64,000 bases of DNA, from positions 310,001 through 374,000 of the forward strand of contig CAVQDQ010000003.1 of the NCBI GenBank assembly GCA_963711315.1. Reading direction: 5' to 3'. A program made the position numbers and the translations under genes. Positions 8,259-19,389 of the stretch are shown piece after piece (within the stretch, counting starts at the first letter, position 1; the number at the start of each line of letters is the position of its first letter). Under the pieces are notes generated by a model. It did no database searches, had not been told where the DNA came from, and worked only from the letters and a program-made list of their open reading frames with translations. This stretch comes from PALSA-612 sp963711315. GTDB taxonomy: Bacteria > Actinomycetota > Thermoleophilia > Gaiellales > Gaiellaceae.

Positions 8259-8666
8259 TTAGAGGTCGAGCTCGATCGTGCGCCGATCTTCCCCCGCGTG
8301 CGCGATCCGGACTGCGGCGCGTGGCTGAGGCAATCTGCCGGCGCCTGCCTCCGGCCACTCGACGAAGACGATCGCTTCCTCGAAGTACGGCTCCAGCCCT
8401 GCCCAATCGGCGTCCGCGATCTCCGCGAGCCGGTAGAGATCGAGATGGGAAACGGGGACACGACCCTCGTAGCGGTTGCCGATCGTATACGTGGGGCTCG
8501 TAACCGGCTGCTCGACGCCGAGCGCGCGGCAGGCGCCGCGTACGAACGTCGTCTTGCCCGAGCCGAGCTCGCCCGACACGGTCACGACGTCTCCCGGCCG
8601 CAGGCGTTCCGCCAGGCGAGCGCCGGCCTGCTCGGTCTGCCCCGCGGAGCTCGTGGTGATGATCAG
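8259..8666 (-). CDS. tsaE: tRNA t6A synthesis ATPase TsaE (probable CTG start)
   Basis: TsaE is the P-loop ATPase that drives turnover of the TsaBD complex in t6A synthesis. The domain is complete: helix GQTEQAGARLAERLRPGDVV, Walker A GELGSGKTT, then SPTYTIGNRY and HLDLYRLAEIADADWAGL. The conserved IVFVEWPEAG precedes the C-terminus. The protein is 135 residues if it starts at the CTG at 8666, which overlaps the stop of the uracil-DNA glycosylase gene as CTGA, exactly like the GTGA overlaps elsewhere in this operon. No ATG, GTG or TTG exists in frame before the domain. The next GTG lies directly in front of the Walker A strand and would delete the N-terminal helix. Confidence 0.9.
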   Translation of the reverse strand: MIITTSSAGQTEQAGARLAERLRPGDVVTVSGELGSGKTTFVRGACRALGVEQPVTSPTYTIGNRYEGRVPVSHLDLYRLAEIADADWAGLEPYFEEAIVFVEWPEAGAGRLPQPRAAVRIAHAGEDRRTIELDL

Positions 8667-9316
8667 AAGAGGCCGAGTTGCTCGGCCGGCGCGGCGGCAA
8701 CGAGCTCGGGCTCCGGCTCGGGCTCGGGTACAGCAGGTTCTGAATCGAGCAGCCCGGGCAGGCGCGCGAAGTCCTCTTCGAGCACCGTCAACATGCTCGG
8801 CGTATACAGCGCCGCCGCCGGGTGATAGAGCGGATAGAGCAGCACCCGCCTTCCGCCCAGCGTTACGTCCTGCTCCTGGCCGTGAACACGGGTGATGCCG
8901 AGCGGCTTTCCGGAGAGCAGCTTCGTGGCGAAGTTGCCGAGCGTGGCGATCACGCGCGGCTCGATCAGCTCGATCTGCCGGAAGAGATACGGCTCGCACG
9001 TCTCGATCTCGTCGGGCACCGGGTCGCGGTTGCCCGGCGGGCGGCACTTGATGACGTTGGCGATGTAGACCTCGGCGCGTGAGAGCCCGATGCCCTCGAG
9101 CAGCCGGTCGAGGAGCTTGCCGGCCTGGCCGACGAAAGGGTAGCCCTGCTTGTCCTCGTGGAAGCCCGGCGCCTCGCCGACGAACATCAGGTCGGCGTTG
9201 GGGTCGCCCACGCCGAAGACGACCTGCGTGCGCCCTTCGGCGAGCCGGCAGCGAGTGCAGCCGGCGGCTTCCTGCTGCAGCTCGTCGAGCCTGGCGAGAC
9301 GCTCCGCCTGATCCAT
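8663..9316 (-). CDS. Type 4 uracil-DNA glycosylase (Fe-S cluster)
   Basis: The enzyme removes uracil from DNA and starts base-excision repair, which matters in GC-rich genomes subject to cytosine deamination. The 217-residue protein has the family-4 motif VGEAPGFHEDKQGYPFVGQAGKLLD and the iron-sulfur ligands C-x2-C near residue 20 (AGCTRCRLAEGR). Two later cysteines occur in NVIKCRPPGNR and EIETCEPYL. The active-site HPAAAL motif is in YPLYHPAAALYT. A Pro/Glu-rich tail ends the protein. The ATG at 9316 follows GGGGTCG, and longer upstream starts would add unconserved residues. It is the first gene of the t6A run, overlapping tsaE. Confidence 0.92.
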   Translation of the reverse strand: MDQAERLARLDELQQEAAGCTRCRLAEGRTQVVFGVGDPNADLMFVGEAPGFHEDKQGYPFVGQAGKLLDRLLEGIGLSRAEVYIANVIKCRPPGNRDPVPDEIETCEPYLFRQIELIEPRVIATLGNFATKLLSGKPLGITRVHGQEQDVTLGGRRVLLYPLYHPAAALYTPSMLTVLEEDFARLPGLLDSEPAVPEPEPEPELVAAAPAEQLGLF

Positions 9317-9353
9317 CGACCCCGAGTCTAGGCGCTTGCGCGGATGGAACGGG

Positions 9354-9563
9354 CTAATGCCCGCAACCGCAGGATCCCCCGCAACAACCGCCGGCTCCGC
9401 CGCCGAAGCTCGGCTGAGGCGAGCTGCCGATTGCGGAGAAGACGGACAGCTGACGGCGGACGTTGGCGTCACCGCAGTCGGGGCAGTCGGGCTCCTCGCC
9501 GTTCCGGACGAGCTCCTCGAAATGCGACTCGCACGTCATGCACACGTACTCGTAGATCGGCAT
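9354..9563 (-). CDS. FmdB-family zinc ribbon protein
   Basis: This is a 69-residue protein of the FmdB/CxxC_CxxC_SSSS family. MPIYEYVCMTCESHFEE and EEPDCPDCGDANVRR give the two C-x2-C zinc knuckles. A glycine- and cysteine-rich tail (GGCCGGSCGCGH) may bind further metal. The first member was proposed to regulate formamidase; the general role is unknown. It is upstream of the uracil-DNA glycosylase on the same strand, 37 bases away. Confidence 0.85.
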   Translation of the reverse strand: MPIYEYVCMTCESHFEELVRNGEEPDCPDCGDANVRRQLSVFSAIGSSPQPSFGGGAGGCCGGSCGCGH

Positions 9564-9632
9564 CGCTTGGTCAGTCTAACCGTCAGGGCTACAATCGGCC
9601 TGCCCGGTATCCGCTACGGAACTGGAGCAGGA

Positions 9633-10295
9633 ATGTTCGACACCATCACCGTCATCGGCGCCGGCGGCAGAGCCGGCTCGGCAATCGCCGGTCGCCTGCG
9701 CGAGCGCGGGATCGAGTTGCGCGAGGAAGGCGGTGCGCTCGTCCTCCTGTGCGTTCCAGACGCGGCCATCTCCGACGTGGCCGGGTCCGTCGAGCCCGGC
9801 CCCTGGCTGGCTCACGTCAGCGGTACGACGACGCTGGCCGCGCTCGACCCGCACGAGCGGCGGTTCAGCGTCCATCCGCTCCAGACCCTCGTCAAGGGCC
9901 GCGGCCCCGAGCAGCTCGATGGGGCCTTCGCAGCCGTCACCGGGGAGACGGGCGAGGCACTCGACCGCGCGAACTGGCTCGCGGTGACGCTCGGCCTCCG
10001 GCCGTTCCCTCTGGACGACGGCGCGCGCACGCTCTACCACGCGGGCGCCGTCATCGCCTCCAACTACCTGGTGACGCTCTATCGAGCGGCGGCGAAGCTC
10101 TTCGCGGATGCGGGCGCGCCGCCGGAGGCGCTCGTGCCGCTCATGCGACGTACGATCGAAAACGGCTTCGAGCTCACCGGCCCCATCGCGCGCGGTGACT
10201 GGGAGACGGTGGCCGCCCACCTCGACGCGCTGCACGATCAGCGACCGGAGTTGGAGCCCGTCTACCGCGTGCTCGCCGAGGCGACGGCGCCATGA
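9633..10295 (+). CDS. Rossmann-like and DUF2520 domain protein (candidate ketopantoate reductase)
   Basis: The 220-residue protein has an NAD(P)-binding Rossmann start (ITVIGAGGRAGSAIAGRLRERG) and a C-terminal all-helical DUF2520 dimerisation domain (TLYHAGAVIASNYLVTLYRAA to AEATAP). This two-domain plan matches the 6-phosphogluconate dehydrogenase/ketopantoate reductase superfamily. The ATG at 9633 follows GGAGCAGG. The stop overlaps the panC start as ATGA, so the two are coupled, and panB follows. No panE or ilvC lies in the window. The DUF2520-panC-pan arrangement is also known from mycobacteria. A role as the reductase making pantoate from ketopantoate is inference from position and fold. 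Confidence 0.85.
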   Translation: MFDTITVIGAGGRAGSAIAGRLRERGIELREEGGALVLLCVPDAAISDVAGSVEPGPWLAHVSGTTTLAALDPHERRFSVHPLQTLVKGRGPEQLDGAFAAVTGETGEALDRANWLAVTLGLRPFPLDDGARTLYHAGAVIASNYLVTLYRAAAKLFADAGAPPEALVPLMRRTIENGFELTGPIARGDWETVAAHLDALHDQRPELEPVYRVLAEATAP

Positions 10296-11077
10296 AGGTC
10301 ACGCGGACCGTCGAGGACACACGCGCGTTCCTCGCCGGCGCGGACGGACGCGTAGGCCTCGTGCCGACGATGGGCGCGTTCCACGGCGGGCACCGCTCGC
10401 TGATCGACGCGGCCCGCGCCGAGTGCGACACAGTCGTCGTCAGCATCTTCGTCAACCCGGCGCAGTTCGGGGAGACGACGGATCTCTCGGCCTATCCGCG
10501 GGACGAGGAGCAAGACCTGGCCGTGGCCGAGGAGGCAGGCGTCGATCTTGCGTTCTGCCCAGCGGTGACCGAGATGTACCCGCCCGAGTTTCAGACGTGG
10601 GTGGAGGTGTCGGAGGTGGGCTCGATCCTCGAGGGCGTCCACCGCCCCGGCCACTTCCGGGGCGTGGCGACGGTCTGCCTCAAGCTCTTCAACATCGTTC
10701 GGCCGGACGTTGCGTACTTCGGCCAGAAGGACGCGCAACAGGTGGAGGTCATTCGCCGTGTGCTCGAGGACCTCAGCCTCGAGATCGACCTCCGTGTCCT
10801 CCCCACCGTCCGCGACGCCGACGGGCTCGCCCTGTCATCGCGCAACGACTTGCTCTCGCCCGAGGAGCGACAGCTCGCCCTTGCCCTGCCGCGGGCGCTG
10901 GCGACGAAGGATCCAGAGCTGGCACGAGCTCAGCTCAACGGCCTCGAGGTCGACTACGTGGAGGAGGCGCCGTTCGATCCACCCGTCCTCGCCGCCGCCG
11001 TGCGCGTCGGAGCCGTCCGTCTCATAGACAACGTCGTCATCGACAAGGAGGAGGCTCATGAGCACGCGGCCGCGTAA
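10292..11077 (+). CDS. panC: Pantoate-beta-alanine ligase
   Basis: PanC condenses pantoate and beta-alanine with ATP to give pantothenate, the CoA precursor. The 261-residue protein has VGLVPTMGAFHGGHRSLI (the HxGH nucleotidyl-transferase motif), VSIFVNPAQFG, and RPGHFRGVATVCLKLFNIV. It also has YFGQKDAQQ and LSSRNDLLSPEER, the KMSKS-equivalent loop. The C-terminal domain is slightly short. The ATG overlaps the DUF2520 stop and the panB gene starts within its last 20 bases, so all three genes form one operon. Confidence 0.95.
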   Translation: MKVTRTVEDTRAFLAGADGRVGLVPTMGAFHGGHRSLIDAARAECDTVVVSIFVNPAQFGETTDLSAYPRDEEQDLAVAEEAGVDLAFCPAVTEMYPPEFQTWVEVSEVGSILEGVHRPGHFRGVATVCLKLFNIVRPDVAYFGQKDAQQVEVIRRVLEDLSLEIDLRVLPTVRDADGLALSSRNDLLSPEERQLALALPRALATKDPELARAQLNGLEVDYVEEAPFDPPVLAAAVRVGAVRLIDNVVIDKEEAHEHAAA

Positions 11078-11948
11078 GCCCGCACCCGCCACGCCCGCTC
11101 CGGGCAAGCTACCCCTGACCGAGCTGGCGGAGATGAAGCAGCGCCGCCAGAGGATCGTGATGGTCACCGCCTACGACGCGCCCAGCGGCCGGCTGGCCGA
11201 CGAGGCCGGAATGGACATCGTGCTCGTCGGCGACTCGGCCGCGATGACCGTGCTCGGCCATTCCTCGACCGTGCCGGCGACGATGGACGAGATGATCGTG
11301 CTCGCCCGCGCGGTGACGCGCGGAGCGCGGCGGCCGCTCATCGTCGCAGACATGCCGTTCGGCTCCTTCCAGGTCTCGGACGAGACGGCCGTCGAGAACG
11401 CCGTGCGCTTCGTCAAGGAGGCGGGCGCCGATGCCGTGAAGATCGAGGGCGCAGGGCGGATGCTGTCCCGAGCCCGGGCACTCGTCGGCTCCGGCATTCC
11501 CGTCATGGGCCATATCGGGCTGACGCCGCAGTCGGCAACGATGCTCGGCGGCTTCAAGGCCCAGGGCCGCTCGGCCCGGCAGGCGCAACAACTGTTCGAG
11601 GACGCGCTGGCGCTCGAGGAGGCCGGTTGCTTCTCGCTCGTGCTCGAGTGCGTGCCGCCGCCCGTGGCTGCACGCATCACCGGCGCTCTGCACATCCCCA
11701 CCATCGGCATCGGCGCCGGCGCGGAGTGCGACGGCCAGGTGCTCGTCTGGCACGACCTGCTCGGGCTGTACGAGGGCCACGCTCCGCGCTTCGTCAAGCG
11801 CTACGCAGACCTCGCCACCGTCGCACGAGAGGCGCTCGAGACGTACGCCGACGACGTGCGCAGCGGCGCCTTCCCCGAGGAGCAGCACACGTACTCGATT
11901 CCCGACGAAGAGCTCGCGCTCTTCGAACAGGCGGTGCCCGCGCGATAG
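11058..11948 (+). CDS. panB: 3-methyl-2-oxobutanoate hydroxymethyltransferase
   Basis: PanB makes ketopantoate from 2-oxoisovalerate and 5,10-methylene-tetrahydrofolate. The 296-residue TIM-barrel protein carries VMVTAYDAPSGRLADEAG, the metal-binding LVGDSAAMTVLGHSSTVPATMD (split here for length), and ADAVKIEGAGRML. It also has GHIGLTPQS and IPTIGIGAGAECDGQVLVWHD. A 30-residue proline-rich leader precedes the barrel. It overlaps panC, and its stop directly abuts that of the convergent membrane-protein gene with no spacer. Confidence 0.95.
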   Translation: MSTRPRKPAPATPAPGKLPLTELAEMKQRRQRIVMVTAYDAPSGRLADEAGMDIVLVGDSAAMTVLGHSSTVPATMDEMIVLARAVTRGARRPLIVADMPFGSFQVSDETAVENAVRFVKEAGADAVKIEGAGRMLSRARALVGSGIPVMGHIGLTPQSATMLGGFKAQGRSARQAQQLFEDALALEEAGCFSLVLECVPPPVAARITGALHIPTIGIGAGAECDGQVLVWHDLLGLYEGHAPRFVKRYADLATVAREALETYADDVRSGAFPEEQHTYSIPDEELALFEQAVPAR

Positions 11949-12599
11949 CTAGGCAAAGATGGCAGCGGCCAGCAGCAGGCCGAACAGCGTCGCCGCGAAG
12001 GCTGCGGCGCACACCGATCGCACCACGCTCCAATCTTCGACCGTGCGCACTCCGACGATTGCCAGGAGGAGCGCCCAGGCAACGAAGACAGCGTCCAGAG
12101 CATTGAGCACATAGCCCGTCGTCCCCTCGTCCGAGCCGCCGGAGCGAAAGAGGTCGCCGCCGAAGAACGCGATCCGCACGGGCCAGACGACGACGAGGGC
12201 CAGCACGAACGGCGCCGTCGAGAGACCGACTATCTGGCGAGCAGTGCGGTAGCGAGCCATCGAGCCCAGGCTGCGGAGCCCGAGCAGCAACGCGGCGCCG
12301 CCCAGCCAGTAGTTCTGGGCAGCGACGAGCACGCCCGCAAAGAACGCCTCCACGGCGATCAACAGCCAGTCGAACTCCGAGTCGTCGAAGAGCTGTCCCG
12401 CCGTCGCCGTCGACAGGAACATCGCGGTGCCGGCGAGGATCGTGACCGCCACCATCGGCTCGGAAAGCGCCTCAGCCTGCTCATCGGACGAGTCGCGGAG
12501 CTCGGCGAACACCTCGCCGGGCCGGATGAGGATCCACGGCAGCCGCCTCCACCATCCCCGCTCGAGCCGCTTGATCTCCTCCGCCCGCGACACGCTCAC
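11949..12599 (-). CDS. Yip1-like integral membrane protein
   Basis: This is a 216-residue membrane protein with an N-terminal amphipathic segment (WWRRLPWILIRPGEVFAELRD) typical of the bacterial Yip1 family. About five hydrophobic helices follow, including VAVTILAGTAMFLSTATAG, LLIAVEAFFAGVLVAA and the C-terminal AAAFAATLFGLLLAAAIFA. No catalytic motif is visible. Its function is unknown. It ends tail-to-tail against panB with zero intergenic bases. Confidence 0.7.
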   Translation of the reverse strand: MSVSRAEEIKRLERGWWRRLPWILIRPGEVFAELRDSSDEQAEALSEPMVAVTILAGTAMFLSTATAGQLFDDSEFDWLLIAVEAFFAGVLVAAQNYWLGGAALLLGLRSLGSMARYRTARQIVGLSTAPFVLALVVVWPVRIAFFGGDLFRSGGSDEGTTGYVLNALDAVFVAWALLLAIVGVRTVEDWSVVRSVCAAAFAATLFGLLLAAAIFA

Positions 12600-12672
12600 G
12601 ACCCCGGAGCCTAGTCGTCGGTGCCGGGCCGGCCACGCGCAGCTCGTCCGGAGAGCGGTCTAGCCTCGTCGA

Positions 12673-13102
12673 ATGCGGCGCGGATCGATCTTCGACCGGT
12701 TGGCACGCCGCGTGGCGCGGTTCGTGGGTCATCCGCTCGCGTTCGCGGCGGCGGTCGCAGCAATCGTCGTCTGGGTTGTCAGCGGCCCGCTTTTTTGGCT
12801 TCAGCGACACCTGGCAGCTCGCCATCAACACCGGGACCACGATCGTCACCTTCCTCATGGTGTTCGTCATCCAGAACACCCAGAACCGCGACGGCGAGGC
12901 CATGCAGATCAAGCTCGACGAGGTGATCAGGGCAACGGAGGGAGCGCACAACGCATTGCTCGATCTCGAGGAGCTGTCCGAACCGGAGCTGGAGGAGTTC
13001 CGCAAGCAGTATCTCGACCTGGCGCAGGCGTCGCGTGAGGAGATCCGGGCAGGATCGGGGGACACGGGATCGCCAAGAGTCAGCTTTGGAGAAGAGGGCT
13101 GA
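12673..13102 (+). CDS. Low-affinity iron permease family protein (frameshifted as read)
   Basis: Two frames together give one small membrane protein: FDRLARRVARFVGHPLAF...VVSGPLF in the first frame and GFSDTWQLAINTGTTIV...VIQNTQNRDGEAMQIKLDE in the second. These are the signatures of the low-affinity Fe/Cu permease family (PF04120), with two transmembrane segments and a cytoplasmic helical tail. The break falls in a run of six T at about 12791-12796. Five T would restore the frame, so a homopolymer length error is likely. No start other than the ATG at 12673 fits. Substrate assignment follows the family name only. Confidence 0.75.
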
Positions 13103-13150
13103 GCCGAGGGGGCGCGCAGGCGGCGCGCCGACAGCCGCCGCGATGGGCCG

Positions 13151-13662
13151 ATGCTGACGGCGGTCGTGATCGCCTTCCCCAAGGCCGCTGCCGCGGTCGA
13201 CGGATGGCGCGAGCGGACGTGCTCCGATCGTCCATCGATTGGCATCCCGCCGCACGTGACGCTGCTCTTCCCTTTCGTGCCGGCCGACCAGGTCGACGAA
13301 GGCGTCGTCGCAGAGCTGCAGCGCCTGTTCGCAGCGACGTCACCGTTCGCGGTGACGTTTCGCGAGCTCCGCCGGTGGCCGGAGATGGCGTATCTGGCTC
13401 CGGAGCCTCCCGAGCTCTTCGCTCGATTGACCGCGGCCATCGTCGAGCGCTGGCCGGACTACCCGCCCTATGAAGGCGTCCACGAGACCGTGATCCCGCA
13501 TCTGACCGTGGCCCACGGGGACGACGCGCTGCTCGAGGAAGTGGAGGCCGACGTCACGCCGAAGCTGCCTATCGAGGCGCACGTGACCGAGGCCTTCCTG
13601 CTCGAAGAGCTCGAGCAGGACTGGGGACGGTGGGGCGAGCTCGCCCGCTTCCCGCTCGGAAG

Positions 13663-13666
<4 letters not shown>
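13151..13666 (+). CDS. 2'-5' RNA ligase family protein (2H phosphoesterase)
   Basis: This 171-residue protein has the duplicated H-x-T/S-x motifs of LigT-type 2H phosphoesterases: GIPPHVTLLFPF near residue 35 and VIPHLTVAHG near residue 117. Such enzymes act on 2',3'-cyclic phosphates or 2'-5' bonds in RNA. The exact substrate is unknown. The stop overlaps that of the convergent uvrA by four bases (CTAA). Confidence 0.8.
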
Positions 13667-16503
<2,837 letters not shown>

Positions 16504-16566
16504 AACCGATCCATTCTAACGAGCCGAATCGGACGGGAACGCGTGTTCGCTTAGGCGGCAGGGCAG

Positions 16567-16598
16567 TCACGCGGCGGGCGAGGCAACCCGCCGCGTGA
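16567..16598 (-). terminator. Strong hairpin after the first CHRD gene
   Basis: A perfect 12-bp stem (TCACGCGGCGGG with CCCGCCGCGTGA) around an 8-nt loop lies 5 bases beyond the CHRD gene stop and about 60 bases before uvrA. No T tract follows on the minus strand. It probably insulates uvrA from readthrough. Confidence 0.55.
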
Positions 16599-16603
16599 AC
16601 GGC

Positions 16604-17053
16604 TTACGACGAGGTCTTGATCTGGCCGCGGATCTCTCCGGCGGCGTTCTTCTTCGTGTGAATGTTGACGTAGGCGCCGCCTGACTCGATTGCCTTGAAC
16701 TGCGCCTTTGTCGGCTTCGAGACCCCCTTCTGCCCGTTCTTGCAGGGCCCGCAGAGGGTGATCGCGACCGGGCCCGCCTTTCCCGGCTTGCCCAGGTGAA
16801 TGTGCGAAGCCAGCGCCTTGCCCGTTAGGTGCGAGAACGTGAGCCGCCAAGTAAGGCGGACGCTCCCGTTCGATCGCTCGACCGACGTGGCCTTGAAGAG
16901 CCCCACGGCGTTCGCCGGCACGCCCGCCGGCTTTGGAACCTCGCTCGTCGCCTTCATATTGGCGACATGCGTGTACTCCTCGTCTCGAGCTGCCGCGAGC
17001 GCCAGCCCCGACAACGCGAGCGCGATCAGCATGACCGCACCGATCTTCAGCAT
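16604..17053 (-). CDS. Secreted CHRD-domain protein 1
   Basis: This is a 149-residue exported protein. A signal peptide (IGAVMLIALALSGLALAAA) is followed by one CHRD domain, first described in chordin. The typical motifs are MKATSEVPKP, LTWRLTFSHLTGKALASHIH, GGAYVNIHTKKNAAGEIRGQ. A CGPC pair in ITLCGPCKNGQKG could form a disulfide. The bacterial role is unknown and may be metal or surface related. The start follows GGAGGTGGGGA. A paralogue lies at 18511-19042. Confidence 0.87.
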   Translation of the reverse strand: MLKIGAVMLIALALSGLALAAARDEEYTHVANMKATSEVPKPAGVPANAVGLFKATSVERSNGSVRLTWRLTFSHLTGKALASHIHLGKPGKAGPVAITLCGPCKNGQKGVSKPTKAQFKAIESGGAYVNIHTKKNAAGEIRGQIKTSS

Positions 17054-17153
17054 TCCCCACCTCCGTTAGAGGGTTCCTCGGTACTACGCAGCGAGCGCCT
17101 CTTCGGTTCGGTCACGCTCGCGCTGGGGATGGAAGTGGCGATGTGACGCGCGC

Positions 17154-17579
17154 TTAGTTGGCGAGGCGTTCGACGAGGTCCCGCGCCTGGCGTGCGCTGG
17201 GCACGTGCTCGACCTCCAGCGGGCCCGCGTGGAGCGTGCCGTAGCCGAGCATGCGGCCCCAGAGCGACTGCTCGAGCGTGATCGACCGCAGCCCTCGGAG
17301 GCGCACCGCCGCCGCGCGCTTGCGAGTGACGCCCTCCACGAGGAACACCTTCTCCGTGGTGACGACGAAGCGCGTGCGATCCCAGCGCCACACTGCGGCG
17401 ATGGCGCTCACGGCTCCGATCCCCATCACCAGGGGCGCGGCGACGGGCACCGGCCACGGCAGGGCCATGAGGAACAAGCCGACGACCAGGAGGGTCAACG
17501 CCCAGAGGAACGGCCTCATGAGCACGACGCCGTGGCGGCGCACGTCGAAGCAGACACGTTCCTGGGGAGCGGCGTGCAT
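17154..17579 (-). CDS. Bacterial PH-domain membrane protein
   Basis: This is a protein of about 141 residues (151 if the upstream ATG at 17609 is used). Two adjacent membrane helices (LWALTLLVVGLFLMALPW and PLVMGIGAVSAIAAVW) are followed by a bPH2-type pleckstrin-homology domain. The domain begins TRFVVTTEKVFLVEGVTRKRAAAVRLRGLRS (split for length) and ends LEVEHVPSARQARDLVERL. This layout fits the YdbS/YdbT-like family of unknown function. I prefer the second ATG because MHAAPQ is where similarity to the family would start, but this is a weak preference. Confidence 0.75.
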   Translation of the reverse strand: MHAAPQERVCFDVRRHGVVLMRPFLWALTLLVVGLFLMALPWPVPVAAPLVMGIGAVSAIAAVWRWDRTRFVVTTEKVFLVEGVTRKRAAAVRLRGLRSITLEQSLWGRMLGYGTLHAGPLEVEHVPSARQARDLVERLAN

Positions 17580-17635
17580 GGTCGGCGCCTTCGCCGGTCG
17601 CGGCCGCACTCCTCTAGGCTCGGACCCTGGTCGGC

Positions 17636-18506
17636 GTGCAACTCCCTGAAGCGCTCTCGTGGTGGCGAGACGTGCCGGGCGGTCCGGCCTGGCTCGACAG
17701 GCTGCCGCGACTCGCGGCGGAGTGCGCGGAGCAATGGCAGCTCGAGCTGGGAGAGCCGTATGCGGACAGCAACGCGTCGCTCGTGGTCCAGGCAGGCGAC
17801 GCCGTGCTCAAGATCAACTTCCCAGACGACGAGTCGGAGCAGGAGCCGGAAGCGCTCCGCGCGTGGGACGGCGACGGCGCAATCCGCCTGCTCGCGTATG
17901 ACGTCGAGCGGCGGGCGCTGCTGCTAGAGCGCTGCCGGCCCGGCACGACACTGCTCGAGCTCGATGATGATGCGGCCGGTGACGTCGTCGCCGGCCTCTT
18001 GCCTCGGCTGTGGAAGCCTCCGCCTCAGACGCTTCGGCTGGCGTCGGATCTCGCGCTGCGTTGGATCGACGAGCTGCCCAGGCAATGGCATGCGACGGGC
18101 CGCCCGTTCGAGCGGTCGCTGCTCGACGCTGCCGTCGACGCGCTGCGCACGCTCGGCCCGACGCAGGGGCCGCTGGTGATCTCGAACGAGGACTTCCACG
18201 CCGGCAATGTCTTGCGTAGCACGAGAGAACCATGGCTCGCCGATCGACCCCAAGCCGATCGCGGCCGAGCGCGAGTTCACGCTCTTGGCGATGGTCCGCG
18301 ACCGGCCGGACGAGGTGCTTGCCGGCCCACGGCCCCTACCGCGACTCCGCAGGCGACTCGACCGCCTGTCATCGGACCTGAGCCTCGACCGCGAGCGCAT
18401 GCGCGACTGGACGATCGCGCACACGCTCGCGTGGGGCTTCGAGCCCGACCTCTCCTATTACCACGCCGCCTATGCGGAGACGGCGCGACTCTTGCTCGAC
18501 GCGTAA
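17636..18506 (+). CDS. Aminoglycoside/hydroxyurea phosphotransferase-like kinase (frameshifted as read)
   Basis: The gene encodes a small-molecule kinase of the APH/PF04655 type, a family that includes streptomycin 6-kinases. From the GTG at 17636 the first frame gives PYADSNASLVVQAGDAVLKI (N-lobe and ATP lysine) and the catalytic loop SNEDFHAGNVL, where GDLHAGN is usual. The frame is lost at about 18237. The second frame restores IDPKPIAAEREFTLLAMV, which carries the metal-binding Asp, and the C-terminal helices to 18506. A single extra base explains the break. Whether it confers drug resistance is unknown; many such chromosomal copies do not. Confidence 0.75.
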
Positions 18507-18510
18507 AGCC

Positions 18511-19042
18511 CTACGGATACGGATTCGGCGGCGGTTCGTCGCCGGGCGGCGGAGGAGGCGCAGGCGGGGAGTCGTCCGATGCGGTCTCGGTCGCCTTGAT
18601 CTGACCGCGAATCTCGCCGGCGGCGTTCTTCTTCGTGTGGACGTTGACGTACGCACGACCCGCCTCGATCGTCCTGAGCTGCGCATGCGTGATGGTTGCC
18701 GTCCCCCGCTTCCCGCTCTTGCACGGGCCGCAGAGCGCGACCATGACGTTTCCGGCCTTGCCCGGCTTGCCGATGTGAATGTGGGCAGCCGAAGCTGGGC
18801 CGGTCAGCTTCGAGAACGTCAGCTGCCACGCGAGCCTCGCGCGATCGTTCGCGAGCTCCACAGTCGTCGCAGTGAACGTGCCCTTGGCGCCGACGCGTGT
18901 ACCTGTCGGGCTTCGGCACCTCGGAGCTGGCCTTGAGAGTCGCTGTGAGCTTGTAGGTGTCCTTCTGAACCGCGGCGAGCGTTAGCCCGGCGAGGGTCAG
19001 ACCGACCGCGAGTGCGGCGGAGACGAGGAGTGTTGGACGCAT
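18511..19042 (-). CDS. Secreted CHRD-domain protein 2 (frameshifted as read)
   Basis: This is a paralogue of the CHRD protein at 16604-17053. The ATG at 19042 starts a signal peptide (LLVSAALAVGLTLAGLTLAA) followed by LTATLKASSEVPKP. At about 18909 an extra C breaks the frame. The second frame continues TGTRVGAKGTFTATTVELAN and gives the CHRD core LAWQLTFSKLTGPASAAHIH, the CGPC motif and NVHTKKNAAGEIRGQ. Unlike its paralogue it ends in a proline-rich tail (SPPAPPPPPGDEPPPNPYP). The gene is adjacent to and convergent with the kinase gene, with only four bases between their stops. Confidence 0.8.
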
Positions 19043-19113
19043 GAACGTGCCCTTTCGTAGATGTGGACCTATGGTCCTACGCAATCGGCGGCTCGGCGGA
19101 TTGAACGCTTCGC

Positions 19114-19362
19114 CTACGCGTTCTTGCGACGGCCGAAAACGATGCCGCCGATCGTGAAGCCGAGCCCGAACGTCCCGAGAGCGAAGGCGCCCACGGCGAT
19201 CACCTTGCGCCACCTCGAAAGCCGCTGCCAGTGGCCGAGAGCGGCCTCCTCTTCCATGGTCAACGGCTCGCCGCGACGCTGCTTACGGATGGCGCCGCCG
19301 GCGCGCAGGCCGAGGTAGAGGTCGTCGAAAAGCTCGGTCGACTCGGTCGACTCGTCCGGCAC
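19114..19362 (-). CDS. Small single-helix membrane protein
   Basis: This is an 82-residue protein with a GTG start at 19362. An acidic N-terminus (VPDESTESTELFDDLYLGLR) precedes a basic linker and one transmembrane helix (VIAVGAFALGTFGLGFTIGGIVF) with a GRRKNA cytoplasmic anchor. I do not recognise a family. It is divergent from the phosphoesterase gene with 27 bases between starts, so the two may share a promoter region. Confidence 0.55.
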   Translation of the reverse strand: MPDESTESTELFDDLYLGLRAGGAIRKQRRGEPLTMEEEAALGHWQRLSRWRKVIAVGAFALGTFGLGFTIGGIVFGRRKNA

Positions 19363-19389
19363 GGGGCCAGTGTATAGCCTGCCTCGGCT

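Noticed and set aside
17251..17649. Plus-strand frame over the PH-domain gene
   Set aside because: It is the antisense of a clear PH-domain protein and has no motif.
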